Positions 25,412 through 34,531 of a DNA stretch of 64,000 nt are shown piece after piece. The notes beneath the pieces are model-generated. The model searched no databases, was not told where the DNA came from, and saw nothing but the letters and a program-made list of their open reading frames with translations. Source of the DNA: Litoribacillus peritrichatus (GTDB lineage Bacteria > Pseudomonadota > Gammaproteobacteria > Pseudomonadales > Litoribrevibacteraceae). A program made the translations under genes and the position numbers. The stretch covers positions 620,001 through 684,000 of the forward strand of contig NZ_BAABBN010000004.1 in NCBI RefSeq assembly GCF_039537985.1, in the 5' to 3' direction. Each line of letters begins with the position of its first letter. Positions within the stretch are counted from its first letter, which is position 1.

Positions 25412-26812
25412 ATGAAATATGAATCTCAAGCTGTCGCTAAGCCGTACTTTATCTTCGCCCTGATTCTTTTTGCAGGCCAGATACTCTTCGGTTTGATTTT
25501 AGGAACCCAATACGTGATCGGCGATTTCCTTTTCCCGGAAATTCCATTCAACGTAGCACGTATGGTTCATACCAACTTACTCATTGTCTGGCTGTTGTTC
25601 GGCTTTATGGGTGCAGCGTATTACCTGATTCCTGAAGAAGCGGAAACAGAATTACACAGCCCTAAATTAGCGTTAATTTTGTTCTGGGTATTTGCAGCGG
25701 CTGGTACGCTGACAGTACTGGGTTATCTGTTGGTGCCTTATGCCACTTTGGCTGAAATCACTGGCAATGACTTCCTACCAACTATGGGACGAGAGTTCCT
25801 GGAAATGCCAACATTAACCAAAGTCGGTGTGGTGGTAGTTGCACTGGGCTTCTTGTTCAACATTGGTATGACGATCCTGAAAGGCCGTAAAACTGTAATT
25901 AACCTGGTGTTGATTACCGGTCTGATCGGTTTGGCATTGATGTTCTTGTTCTCTTTCTATAACCCTGAAAACTTAGCGCTGGATAAGTTCTTCTGGTGGT
26001 ATGTGGTTCACCTATGGGTAGAAGGTGTTTGGGAATTGATCATGGCATCTATCCTGGCGTTCGTACTGATTAAAGTGACTGGTGTAGACCGTGAAGTGAT
26101 TGAAAAGTGGTTGTATGTGATCATCGCTATGGCGCTTATCACAGGTATCTTAGGTACGGGTCACCACTTCTTCTGGATTGGTCCACCTGAGTACTGGTTA
26201 TGGTTAGGTTCTGTGTTCTCTGCTCTAGAGCCAATTCCATTCTTCATGATGACATTGTTTGCTTTCAACATGGTTAACCGCCGTCGTCGTGAGCATCCAA
26301 ACCGTGCAGCAACACTTTGGGCTCTGGGTTGTGCAGTGATGGCGTTCCTTGGTGCAGGTGTATGGGGCTTCCTACACACATTGGCTCCAGTGAACTACTA
26401 CACGCACGGTTCTCAAATTACAGCAGCACACGGACACATGGCTTTCTATGGCGCATATGTAATGATCGTGATTACGTTGATCTCTTATGCAATGCCAGCG
26501 CTTCGTGGTCGTCCTAACGGTAACAGTAATAAAGCGCAAGTGGCTGAGATGTGGAGCTTCTGGTTGATGACTATCTCTATGGTCTTCATCACATTGTTCC
26601 TAACTGGTGCGGGTATCCTACAAGTTTGGATTCAGCGTCTGCCAGAGTCTGGTGAAGCCTTGAACTTCATGGCAACACAAGACAAGTTAGCACTGTTCTA
26701 CTGGTTGCGTTTGGGCTCTGGTGTGATCTTCATGGTGGGCTTGGTTATTTACCTTTGGAGCTTCTTCATCGGCGGGGATGACCCAGCAATGGAAGCCATT
26801 GAAAATCAGTAA
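25412..26812 (+). CDS. norB: Nitric oxide reductase subunit B (cNOR catalytic subunit)
   Basis: 466 residues from ATG 25412 (AAGGAGC upstream). A heme-copper-oxidase-like membrane subunit with about 12 helices; the conserved His-containing segments are ARMVHTNLLIVW, WWYVVHLWVEGVWELIMA, GTGHHFFWIGPPEYWLW and THGSQITAAHGHMAFYGAY. It reduces 2 NO to N2O at the heme b3/FeB centre. It has no quinol-oxidase N-terminal extension, consistent with the cNOR type using NorC. A hairpin follows its stop. Confidence 0.97.
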   Translation: MKYESQAVAKPYFIFALILFAGQILFGLILGTQYVIGDFLFPEIPFNVARMVHTNLLIVWLLFGFMGAAYYLIPEEAETELHSPKLALILFWVFAAAGTLTVLGYLLVPYATLAEITGNDFLPTMGREFLEMPTLTKVGVVVVALGFLFNIGMTILKGRKTVINLVLITGLIGLALMFLFSFYNPENLALDKFFWWYVVHLWVEGVWELIMASILAFVLIKVTGVDREVIEKWLYVIIAMALITGILGTGHHFFWIGPPEYWLWLGSVFSALEPIPFFMMTLFAFNMVNRRRREHPNRAATLWALGCAVMAFLGAGVWGFLHTLAPVNYYTHGSQITAAHGHMAFYGAYVMIVITLISYAMPALRGRPNGNSNKAQVAEMWSFWLMTISMVFITLFLTGAGILQVWIQRLPESGEALNFMATQDKLALFYWLRLGSGVIFMVGLVIYLWSFFIGGDDPAMEAIENQ

Positions 26813-26894
26813 CACATCAATATGAGTAAACGGAGTAAATGAACGAGTAACGCATAGAACTGAATTTATTGTGAAGCTCGTTCATTGAAACGCT

Positions 26895-26936
26895 AAGCCA
26901 GAGTCAGGTTGCAAATCATGCTATCTACTCTGGCTT
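26895..26936 (+). terminator. Possible terminator after norB
   Basis: Inverted repeat AAGCCAGAGT ... ACTCTGGCTT with a 22-base loop is followed by ATTTGCTTCT. The long loop and weak T-run make it a moderate call; it may limit read-through into the polyferredoxin gene. Confidence 0.5.
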
Positions 26937-27059
26937 ATTTGCTTCTACTGGCCGGATTGTTTCTGAATGGCTGATTATCTCAAGTGATTGGCTGGTTAAG
27001 AAAAAAGGAACATTGAGTGCTGTTCCTGAATGATTATTAAAATAACGGAGGGGGCAAAC

Positions 27060-28022
27060 ATGTCCAATCGACTCCAAAGATACAGACTCGTAGTTAGAAC
27101 ATCTTTTTTTGCGCTGTTTTTGTTGGCGCCTGTCTTAAATATTTTTCGCTTTGACCTGACGACCACCAATTTCATTTTCTTTGGTCAGGTGTTGTCGTTT
27201 GAAATTACGGCCGAATGGTTGAAGAGCAGTGATGCCATCGATACCGGGTTGCGAATACTGACGCGTTTTATCATTCCGATCATCGTGATTGTGGCGACCG
27301 GGCTGTTTATTTTCTGGAAGTGGGGGCGCATTTATTGCGGTTGGTTGTGTCCGCATTTTTCTGTGGTGGAACTGGTAAATGGCTTGATGCTAAAGCGTAC
27401 CGGACGGGTAACCATTTGGGAGCCTAACAAAACCGAGCAGCCATCCTCCTGGCTGGATTGGATGCTGATTGTCGGTGTTTCCGTCGTGATCGCCTTTTTA
27501 TGGGCACTGGGCTTGCTCTCTTATTTATTACCACCAATTCCCTTATATACCGACTTATTTACGGGGGAATTAACTCGGAACCCAACCATATTCTTAGTGG
27601 CTGCGACGACGGTGTTTACCATTGATTTTGTGTTGGCTCGTCATCTGTTTTGTAAGTACGGTTGTGCCTTGGGTGTTTGGCAGAGTTTGTTTTGGATGAT
27701 GAACAGCAAATCCATGCTGGTGGAGTTTGACCGTGATCGCGCCAAGTTATGTCAAAGCTGTGATAAAGATTGTGAAACGGCATGCCCAATGCGTTTGCCG
27801 GTTCGAAGCTTCAAACGTGCAAAATTTACATGTACTCAATGTGCTCAATGCATCAGTGCTTGTCAGGAAGTTCAGAAAGAAAACCCGGACGGCGCTTTAT
27901 TGGGTTGGAATGCCGGAGAGAAAACAAGACACAGCTCCTTGATACCAATCAAAACTCTGCCGACTGAAAAAGGGCAGAATGAATCCAATAAAGATTCAAC
28001 TGCGCAATCCAAAAAGCCGTAG
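27060..28022 (+). CDS. Membrane polyferredoxin, CcoG/RdxA-like
   Basis: 320 residues from ATG 27060 (GGAGGGGG upstream). It has about five membrane helices, a YCGWLCPHFSVVE motif and FCKYGCALGVWQSLFW in the membrane part, then two ferredoxin-type clusters, CQSCDKDCETACP and CTQCAQCISACQ. The Cys spacing places it with the CcoG/NosR-C-terminal type of 4Fe-4S membrane proteins. CcoG itself acts in copper handling for cbb3 oxidase; here the position between norB and norD suggests a role in NOR assembly or redox supply, which is inference. Confidence 0.85.
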   Translation: MSNRLQRYRLVVRTSFFALFLLAPVLNIFRFDLTTTNFIFFGQVLSFEITAEWLKSSDAIDTGLRILTRFIIPIIVIVATGLFIFWKWGRIYCGWLCPHFSVVELVNGLMLKRTGRVTIWEPNKTEQPSSWLDWMLIVGVSVVIAFLWALGLLSYLLPPIPLYTDLFTGELTRNPTIFLVAATTVFTIDFVLARHLFCKYGCALGVWQSLFWMMNSKSMLVEFDRDRAKLCQSCDKDCETACPMRLPVRSFKRAKFTCTQCAQCISACQEVQKENPDGALLGWNAGEKTRHSSLIPIKTLPTEKGQNESNKDSTAQSKKP

Positions 28023-28060
28023 TTCAGAATCAAGTCGTTTGCATTCCGGAGGAATTGTCT

Positions 28061-29896
28061 GTGGAAGAGTACGTTGGTTTTAAATGGCATCAATACATTA
28101 CCGGAAAGGCCTCTACAGACTTCTCCAAAGCTGCTGTTCACCTGAAAGATTGTGGCTACCAACTCGGGGTGATGTTTCGTGCGCTAGGCGGGGATTCAGG
28201 CTTGCGAATTGAAGCGGCAACCCCTCGGGATTACTACATGCGACGTTCGCTTTTGCAAAAACTGGCTGGTACGCATCAGCAGGTAGAACTCACCTGGCGG
28301 GATCAGGAAACACTGCGCTTGCCGGAACATTTGGCGATTTTTCCAACGGAAGATTTGAATCAGAAACTGTACCTTTGGCTGTCTGCCTTGGCTGCTCAGC
28401 AATCTCATGTATTCCGGAACTGGTTTATTGATAATCAAACGCTGACCTTGGAGGTTTTAAATAAATACCCTGGCATGCGAGCTGTGTATCAGGCATTAGT
28501 CGAGGCTTTTATACCATTAAGGCCTGCCATTGAGGATCTGGATGCAGCGGCAGCAACGCAGGAATTAGCCATTCAGCAAGCGTTACGTGATCCGGGCAGT
28601 ATTGATGATTTACCTGCTGCGGAGTATGCCCCGCCACCGGTGTACTTGTGGATGTATCCGGCAAACATGAGTGCTTGTTCAGGAAGCATGAACTCTCCTG
28701 CAGAAGACAGCGATGAGGGTTCTGTATCCAGTGGCAAAAAGAAACAGGGTAAGCGTAAGAAGGGCGAACGTGTCGATTCTTACGACAAAAACACGGGTGT
28801 GATGGTGTTTCGGCTTGAAAATCTGTTTAGTTTCAGTGAGTTTGTCCCGGTTGACAGAGCAGGGGATGATACCGACGAAGAAGATGCCGCCAGCGTGGCA
28901 GAAGATCTGGATGTGATTTCCGTCTCCCGAGATCGCAAAGCGGCTTCTTCAAGCATTAAATTTGATTTGGACCTACCGTCTACCGAGCACGATGATTTAC
29001 GTTTAGGCGATGGTATTTTATTGCCTGAATGGGATTACCGAACGCAAAGCTATCAACAGGATCATTGTTGTCTGCAAACCATGTTGGGTGAGCCAGATGA
29101 TTCTATTACTGGCCAATTACCAGAACATCTGCGCGCTGATGCAGCAAAACTTCGCAGACAGTTTTCCGGTTTAAAGCCCGTCCGTCAATGGCTTAACCGT
29201 CAGCAAGACGGCGATGAGCTGGATCTGGATAACTGGATGCATCACGTTGCAGACCAAAAAGCGGGCGTATCTAATGGTGAACAGGGTTTTTACCGCACCT
29301 TTAACAATCAGGTACGTGACTTATCCTGTCTGATTTTGGCAGATTTATCGCTATCGACCGATACCTGGATTAACAACGATCAACGGGTTATTGATGTTAT
29401 TCAGGACAGCTTGCAGTTGTTATGCGAAGCCTTGGCCGCAACGGGCGATCGATTCTCTGTGTATGGCTTTTCTTCGCGGAAACGAGATCACGTACGATTT
29501 AACCTGATTAAGAATTTTAATGAGCGTTATCACGATCAGGTACGAGGACGGATTCAACACTTAAAGCCGGGCTATTACACTCGAATGGGCACTGCGATCA
29601 GACAATCGACCAAAATCCTGGCCAATGAGAAAAGCCATCAACGGGTACTGTTGATCGTCACGGACGGCAAACCCAATGATTTGGATTTATACGAAGGCCG
29701 TTACGGGGTGGAAGATACCCGGATGGCCATCATTGAAGCCAAGCAAGCCGGACTGCAACCGTTCTGCGTGACCATTGACGACGAAGCCGATGAGTATTTA
29801 CCCCATTTATTTGGTAAAAATGGCTTTGTGGTGATTAAAGACCCGGCTCAGCTGCCGAGAGAATTACCTAAGTTGTATGTGAATTTGACGAGGTGA
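28061..29896 (+). CDS. norD: NorD, nitric oxide reductase activation protein (VWA domain)
   Basis: 611 residues from GTG 28061, chosen because CCGGAGGA is spaced eight bases from it; a TTG two codons earlier is too close. A long N-terminal part leads to a Lys-rich acidic middle (about 225-300) and a C-terminal von Willebrand A domain: LADLSLSTDTW (a DxSxS MIDAS-like site), LIVTDGKPND. NorD works with the AAA+ protein NorQ to load iron into NorB. No norQ is next to it in this window. Confidence 0.93.
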   Translation: MEEYVGFKWHQYITGKASTDFSKAAVHLKDCGYQLGVMFRALGGDSGLRIEAATPRDYYMRRSLLQKLAGTHQQVELTWRDQETLRLPEHLAIFPTEDLNQKLYLWLSALAAQQSHVFRNWFIDNQTLTLEVLNKYPGMRAVYQALVEAFIPLRPAIEDLDAAAATQELAIQQALRDPGSIDDLPAAEYAPPPVYLWMYPANMSACSGSMNSPAEDSDEGSVSSGKKKQGKRKKGERVDSYDKNTGVMVFRLENLFSFSEFVPVDRAGDDTDEEDAASVAEDLDVISVSRDRKAASSSIKFDLDLPSTEHDDLRLGDGILLPEWDYRTQSYQQDHCCLQTMLGEPDDSITGQLPEHLRADAAKLRRQFSGLKPVRQWLNRQQDGDELDLDNWMHHVADQKAGVSNGEQGFYRTFNNQVRDLSCLILADLSLSTDTWINNDQRVIDVIQDSLQLLCEALAATGDRFSVYGFSSRKRDHVRFNLIKNFNERYHDQVRGRIQHLKPGYYTRMGTAIRQSTKILANEKSHQRVLLIVTDGKPNDLDLYEGRYGVEDTRMAIIEAKQAGLQPFCVTIDDEADEYLPHLFGKNGFVVIKDPAQLPRELPKLYVNLTR

Positions 29897-29942
29897 GAAA
29901 TTCTGCGCTACGAAAGCGTTAATACTAATACAGTTAATATAC

Positions 29943-30491
29943 TTAACGCTTTCGCACATACCGACTCTTAACCAATGCATTCAACAACACTTTTGTTTCT
30001 AAGTGCTCAAACGCTTGAGCTTCATTTAACTTACTAAATAACGGTGTCCCGCCCCCTAAAATCACAGGCACACGAGTCAAAATCATTTCATCAATTAAGT
30101 CTTCTTTCAAAAAGCCTTGAATGGTTAATCCGCCATCAATGTATAGATTCTCAAAACCATGTTTGTTCAGCCCTGAAACCACATGAGACATGGCTCCTTT
30201 CAGGGGTGAGTAACCCATTAATTGCGCCTTATCTTTGTATTCTTCAGGAATTTCGTCCAGAGAATTACTGAGCACAAATACCGGTTTGCTATAGGGCCAT
30301 TCACAATCCATAGCGCAGACGGTTTCAAAGGTATTTTTACCCATAACCAAAGCGTCAATGCGGTTCATGAAATCATTAAAACCGAAGTCGTCATTGTCGG
30401 GGTTTGGGGTTGCAAACAACCAGTCCAGACTGCCATTTTTGTCGGTAATGTAGCCGTCCAGGCTGGTCGCGATGTAGATGATGTTGCTCAC
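29943..30491 (-). CDS. Dihydrofolate-reductase-like / RibD C-terminal domain protein
   Basis: 182 residues with the YyaP/RibD reductase pattern: IYIATSLDGYITDKNGSLDWL at the start, DALVMGKNTFETV, and LYIDGGLTIQGFLKEDLIDE. The start is GTG 30491 with GGAG upstream. An NAD(P)H-dependent reductase of unknown substrate. Confidence 0.88.
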   Translation of the reverse strand: MSNIIYIATSLDGYITDKNGSLDWLFATPNPDNDDFGFNDFMNRIDALVMGKNTFETVCAMDCEWPYSKPVFVLSNSLDEIPEEYKDKAQLMGYSPLKGAMSHVVSGLNKHGFENLYIDGGLTIQGFLKEDLIDEMILTRVPVILGGGTPLFSKLNEAQAFEHLETKVLLNALVKSRYVRKR

Positions 30492-30579
30492 TTGTTTGCT
30501 CCATCTGTTTCAATTCAGTTGGTTAAGTTGGAAATATAGCGGGAATATCTGTGGAACTGAACTCGATTTCATTATTATT

Positions 30580-30800
30580 TGAATTTATCTGCATTGGCTG
30601 AAAGCGTGTCTAAGCGTTAGTCAATATAATGCTTTGTTTAAACAACAAGTCGGGAAAACCATCTGGCAATATTTATTGGAACTCCGAATGGAAAAGGCCC
30701 GAGCGTTGCTTACTTATTCGATATCCCTGTGACGCGGGTTGCAAAGAAGGTCGGCTATAAGGATTTGTCTGAAATGATCAAATGCCAAGGGTTTATTTAG
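30580..30800 (+). pseudogene. Fragment of an AraC-family regulator gene
   Basis: The plus strand encodes AraC DNA-binding-domain sequence in broken frames: LSALAESV, then (shifted) LSVSQYNALFKQQVGKTIWQ and LLELRMEKARALLTYS, then (shifted again) IPVTRVAKKVGYKDLSEMIK before a stop at 30800. The first helix-turn-helix and the start of the second are recognisable, but no intact frame or N-terminal domain remains. It is a decayed 3' end. Confidence 0.75.
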
Positions 30801-31212
30801 GTGTAGGAATGTGCTCAAGAATTTCTTGCTGCAGTTCTTCTGGCGTGTTTCTTAGCTTTTCAATGAAGTCCCTTGGAACTTCGGTTTTAGCATCGTATTT
30901 TTCCGCCCAGTCCATCATTGCCAGCATCATAGGCATAAGTTCGATACCTTTCTGCGTGAGCGTATAGATGAACCTAGATCCTTTATTTGGGTCTTTCGAT
31001 TTGTTGAGGATCCCGTTGCTTTCCAGATCCGCAAGACGATTGGCCAAAATGTTTGTGGATATGCCTTCACCTGCGTCCATGAACTCATGGTAATACTGAC
31101 GACCTTTAAACATTAGATCCCGAATAATCAGAAAGCTCCATTTATCCCCGAATTGGCTCATGCCAAAGCGGACGGGGCAACCTGACCAAGTTTTTGAAGT
31201 TTTATCTACCAT
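30793..31212 (-). CDS. HxlR-family transcriptional regulator
   Basis: 139 residues. The typical HxlR start is present (WSGCPVRFGMSQFGDKWSFL), with the conserved Cys that senses electrophiles in some members, followed by a winged helix (ISTNILANRLADLESNGI). It diverges from a GST gene with two operator-like repeats between them, suggesting control of that gene. Confidence 0.9.
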   Translation of the reverse strand: MVDKTSKTWSGCPVRFGMSQFGDKWSFLIIRDLMFKGRQYYHEFMDAGEGISTNILANRLADLESNGILNKSKDPNKGSRFIYTLTQKGIELMPMMLAMMDWAEKYDAKTEVPRDFIEKLRNTPEELQQEILEHIPTPK

Positions 31213-31275
31213 GGGCGGATAGTAACCCAGTTAAAAACCACTTTCAAAAGATTGAAAACACCTTTTAATAAATTA

Positions 31276-31330
31276 ACTTGTAAAAAGAAAGTGAAATAAC
31301 TATTGTTAATTTAACTTGCAAAAAGCAAGT
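31276..31330. promoter_or_regulatory. Two operator-like inverted repeats between hxlR-type gene and GST gene
   Basis: ACTTGC-AAAAA-GCAAGT (31314-31330) is perfect. ACTTGT-AAAAA-GAAAGT (31276-31292) is a near copy with the same 17-bp geometry. They are centred 38 bp apart in the divergent region. Confidence 0.65.
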
Positions 31331-31365
31331 AAATTAATGAAGCCACTTTCAGAAGGAAAAGAAAG

Positions 31366-32019
31366 ATGAAGTTGTACGTCATAGCAGGTTCACCTAATTC
31401 AAGAAAAGTATTAGCGGTCGTTAAACATCTCGGAATTGAGGTGGACATTGAATATCTTGATCTGTTTGAAGGGGATCACAAGCAACCGGCTTATACCGCG
31501 CTGAATCCAAATGGGATGGTGCCTACATTGGTGGATGGTAATCTGAAACTATGGGAATCAAACGCAATTATGCAGTACCTGGCTGATAAGTCAGAAGATG
31601 ATGCTTTGTTTCCTGAAGATTTAACTCGTCGGGCAGATGTTGTTCGTTGGCAGTTGTGGGAGTTGGCGCACTTTAATCAAGCCTTTGGTACCTTGGCCTT
31701 CGAATCCGTTGCGAAACCCAATTTTATGGGTCAGGAAGGCAACGAAGCCGTTATAGCCTGGGCTAAGGATAACCTCAACCGATTTGCCTCCATTCTGAAT
31801 CAATATATGGAAGGACGTGATTACTTAGTGGGGAATGAAATAACCATCGCCGACTACTCAATGATTCATGTCGAGTTCTTCAAAGAAATGGTGCCTTTCG
31901 ATTGGTCTCCTTTTCCGCATTTAAACGCATATTTTGAACGCATGCGTAAGTCCACTCATTGGGTTGCAACTGCTCCGGCCTCTCCTGATCTTATAGGTCG
32001 CAAGCCAGAGAGTTGCTAG
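31366..32019 (+). CDS. Glutathione S-transferase family protein
   Basis: 217 residues with a thioredoxin-like N-domain (LYVIAGSPNSRKVLAVVKHL; NGMVPTLVDGNLKLWESNAI, giving the cis-Pro and the glutathione-binding ES) and an all-alpha C-domain (YLVGNEITIADYSMIHVEFF). Probably detoxifies electrophiles. Ribosome site AGAAGGAAAAG. The divergent HxlR regulator likely controls it. Confidence 0.93.
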   Translation: MKLYVIAGSPNSRKVLAVVKHLGIEVDIEYLDLFEGDHKQPAYTALNPNGMVPTLVDGNLKLWESNAIMQYLADKSEDDALFPEDLTRRADVVRWQLWELAHFNQAFGTLAFESVAKPNFMGQEGNEAVIAWAKDNLNRFASILNQYMEGRDYLVGNEITIADYSMIHVEFFKEMVPFDWSPFPHLNAYFERMRKSTHWVATAPASPDLIGRKPESC

Positions 32020-32046
32020 ATATTTAGGGTGTAACAACGGATAACT

Positions 32047-32442
32047 ATGCTGACACAGAGGGTGGCCAATTTACTTAAATTGGTTATCCCGTCTTTTCAA
32101 TCAATAAAACCATCCTTTCAGCAAGTTGAGTTACGCGTAGGTACGATTATTGAAGCTGTGGACTTTCCTGAAGCGCGAAATCCGGCGTTTAAACTTAAAG
32201 TGGATTTTGGCGATGAGATTGGCATTCGAAAATCAAGTGCTCAGAATACGGATCTGTACACCAAAGAGGATCTGGAAGGTAAGCAAGTACTTGCTGTTGT
32301 GAACTTCCCTCCGAAACAAATAGGACCAATGAGCTCGAATGTTTGGTCACTGGTTTATACCGAGAAGATGGTTCTGTGGTACTGGCGGTGCCAGACGGGA
32401 GCGTTGAAAACGGTGCCAAGCTGGGGTAGCAATAGAGTCTGA
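32047..32442 (+). pseudogene. csaA: CsaA-like tRNA-binding/chaperone domain protein, frameshifted near the C-terminus
   Basis: The core (VELRVGTIIEAVDFPEARNP, FGDEIGIRKSSAQNTDLYT, GKQVLAVVNFPPKQIGPMSS) is the CsaA/EMAP-II-like OB-fold. After MSS the annotated frame loses similarity, but the next frame continues as CLVTGLYREDGSVVLAVPDG and SVENGAKLG with a stop at 32427-32429. A single missing base near 32340 explains this. The N-terminal 25 residues are also longer and unlike CsaA. It may be a real disruption or a sequencing error. Confidence 0.7.
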
Positions 32443-32485
32443 CTTTGAGGGTTGGTACTGCAAGCCAACCCGGTTTGCCGAGACA

Positions 32486-34000
32486 CTAAAGTGCTATTTT
32501 GTTCCGTTCCGTGTTCACGAACGTATTTGAAGAGCCTAATTGCTTGTTTGCGTTTTGCAGGCCGGAGTTAAATGGCAGGCTTGCTATGGGCTTTACGTTT
32601 TTTTCGGCTTTGCTTTTGGCATCCCGTACCTGATGCCACTGATGAACTCTCGACTCTATTTTAGAGCCTCGGATGATGGTCACGTTGCCACAGTCCAAAC
32701 GAATGCTGCCTTTGCGCGTGGATACAGGAGAGTAATTGGGCATGTCATCCAAACCAAGAACGTCGCAAATTTGTTTTTTTGCCCGACAGATTTTGACATT
32801 AAACTGAGTTTCGTTATCGCCGATCATGTCCCTGAGCGTTTCCCTCTCTGCCCAACCCAGGTTAATTGGATCGATTTCCATGTTTCGTTGTACAAGGTGG
32901 TCGTATTGGCTCGTATACTCTTGTGCCATAAGTAATAACACGTAGTGGTGAACACGTTCACCCAAGTCGAAACAGCGGTTGTTGTACTTGATTGTCAGGC
33001 AGACGTGCCAGCTGTCGGCACTGACGGTAAAAATCATTTCCATTTTAGAAAGATCTTCCGCACGGTCAGGCATTTTTTGTTCGGCTTTTATGTCAGGCTT
33101 TACATTTGAAACCGTTGCTTTAGCTGGATTGAAGGTCGAGACATTGGGTGCCGCAACAGGTACGGAAGAATCCAAAGTGGTGTGTGAGGTAATGGGATGT
33201 ATTTCTGAATTAATAAATTGCAACTTTTGTTTCGTATACTGAACGTTTAAAGGCGCTTGGTAGTCACTGTAATGGTTAAGCAATGAGAATAACGACGGAC
33301 TGCTTTTGGATGAAGGCTCAAGACCGATGGTCGTGTGTATATAGGAAACACCGGCGTCGATTGCCGCAATGCTTTTTGACAATGCCTGGTCGATGTAGGA
33401 AGCACAGGCGAATTCAAACTTGGTGTGTGTGTTTGCGTTGTAGTTTATTTCTTTGTAGATGACTTTAAATAAGTTCTTAATGCCTATTTCGTTCAGAAGA
33501 TCTTTTTTATCGTATATTGAGATTCTACTGGCATTGTGAGATATAAAAAACTGGATTATATCCGCTAGCATAGTCACAGGCGTTGTATAGAAATTGGTTA
33601 AAATGATTCGGAAGTTTAGCTGGTATTCTTTTATTTCAGTGATCAGCTTTTTTATTTTAACCAGGCTGATGTGGTTTATGTCTTTACTGATGTCGAAATT
33701 TATATTTACTCCCTTGAGGTTTAAATCCATTAATTGATCTAACTGATTGACGTTGTCTAAATCCAGGGTAAGGTAAAGTTTATTATTCTCAGACGTCGAC
33801 TGATCAATATGTTGGCTCAATTGCTCATTGATAATGACACCATCAAAGTCGATCTGCTTCGAATACAAAAGGTGCGCCTGCAGTCGAGAGTAAAGGTCTT
33901 TTTGCTCTGTGTCCGGTGTGTTTTGTTCCGTGAAAGTAGAGTCAACAAATCCTTTGAAGCTATCCGGGAAGATAGGTTTGTTCCAATTGATAGTAGCCAT
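32486..34000 (-). CDS. Unrecognised two-domain protein: TIM-barrel-like N-terminus and winged-helix-like C-terminus
   Basis: 504 residues, start supported by AAGGGA. Residues about 50-250 show repeated beta-alpha units (DGVIINEQL, LYLTLDLDN, GVNINFDI, FRIILTNFYTTP, ASRISIYDKKDLLNEIGIKN, KFEFACASYIDQALSKSIAA) recalling HMG-CoA-lyase/homocitrate-synthase-type barrels, but without a clear metal-site motif. After a low-complexity linker (about 270-325), the C-terminal half has VHHYVLLLMAQEY and GWAERETLRDMIG...FNVKICRAKKQI, which reads like a winged-helix DNA-binding unit. It may be a regulator with an enzyme-like sensor; this is inference. Confidence 0.6.
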   Translation of the reverse strand: MATINWNKPIFPDSFKGFVDSTFTEQNTPDTEQKDLYSRLQAHLLYSKQIDFDGVIINEQLSQHIDQSTSENNKLYLTLDLDNVNQLDQLMDLNLKGVNINFDISKDINHISLVKIKKLITEIKEYQLNFRIILTNFYTTPVTMLADIIQFFISHNASRISIYDKKDLLNEIGIKNLFKVIYKEINYNANTHTKFEFACASYIDQALSKSIAAIDAGVSYIHTTIGLEPSSKSSPSLFSLLNHYSDYQAPLNVQYTKQKLQFINSEIHPITSHTTLDSSVPVAAPNVSTFNPAKATVSNVKPDIKAEQKMPDRAEDLSKMEMIFTVSADSWHVCLTIKYNNRCFDLGERVHHYVLLLMAQEYTSQYDHLVQRNMEIDPINLGWAERETLRDMIGDNETQFNVKICRAKKQICDVLGLDDMPNYSPVSTRKGSIRLDCGNVTIIRGSKIESRVHQWHQVRDAKSKAEKNVKPIASLPFNSGLQNANKQLGSSNTFVNTERNKIAL

Positions 34001-34153
34001 TTTTTAGTCCCTTTGAGCATTGTCCGTATATCGATCTGCTTTATAGTTAGTATGATCTGAGACCAGGATACGTCGTTAGATAGAGTATCAAGCTTTGAAT
34101 ATTTGGAGTTAAAGGCAGCAACAAGCACTGCCCTTGAATTCAGACTTCAATCA

Positions 34154-34444
34154 TTAAATAACATCGCTTTGGTTGAACTTAATGATTTCTGTCAACTCCT
34201 TTGCGACAAACTGTTTGGTGTGCTGTTGTTCAAAATGATCTTTAAACGCCTGCTCATTTTCGAAGCGTTCCCAAAGCAAAAATGTGGATTCTTTTTCACT
34301 GTCTTGGTGTGCCTGGAAAATAGTACAGCCTGGCTCAGTCACTGAGGCCTTGCATAATTTATTTAATTCCGTTTTAGCCTCTTCAAGCCGATTATTGTCT
34401 TTAACACGTAATTCGGCTGTGATGTAATACCCATTATTGAACAT
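34154..34444 (-). CDS. Antibiotic biosynthesis monooxygenase (ABM)-domain protein
   Basis: 96 residues of dimeric ferredoxin-like fold: YYITAELRVKDNNRLEEAKT, ASVTEPGCTIFQAHQD and FLLWERFENEQAFKDHFEQQ are typical ABM/quinol monooxygenase signatures. AGGAG precedes the ATG. The substrate is unknown; related proteins act on quinols or heme. Confidence 0.85.
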   Translation of the reverse strand: MFNNGYYITAELRVKDNNRLEEAKTELNKLCKASVTEPGCTIFQAHQDSEKESTFLLWERFENEQAFKDHFEQQHTKQFVAKELTEIIKFNQSDVI

Positions 34445-34531
34445 ACTGATCTCCTTGATCTTGCCATATTTTTTTGGGGTTAATAAATTTAATACTCTAG
34501 TACTGATTGTTGTATCAATAAGTCATTGAGT

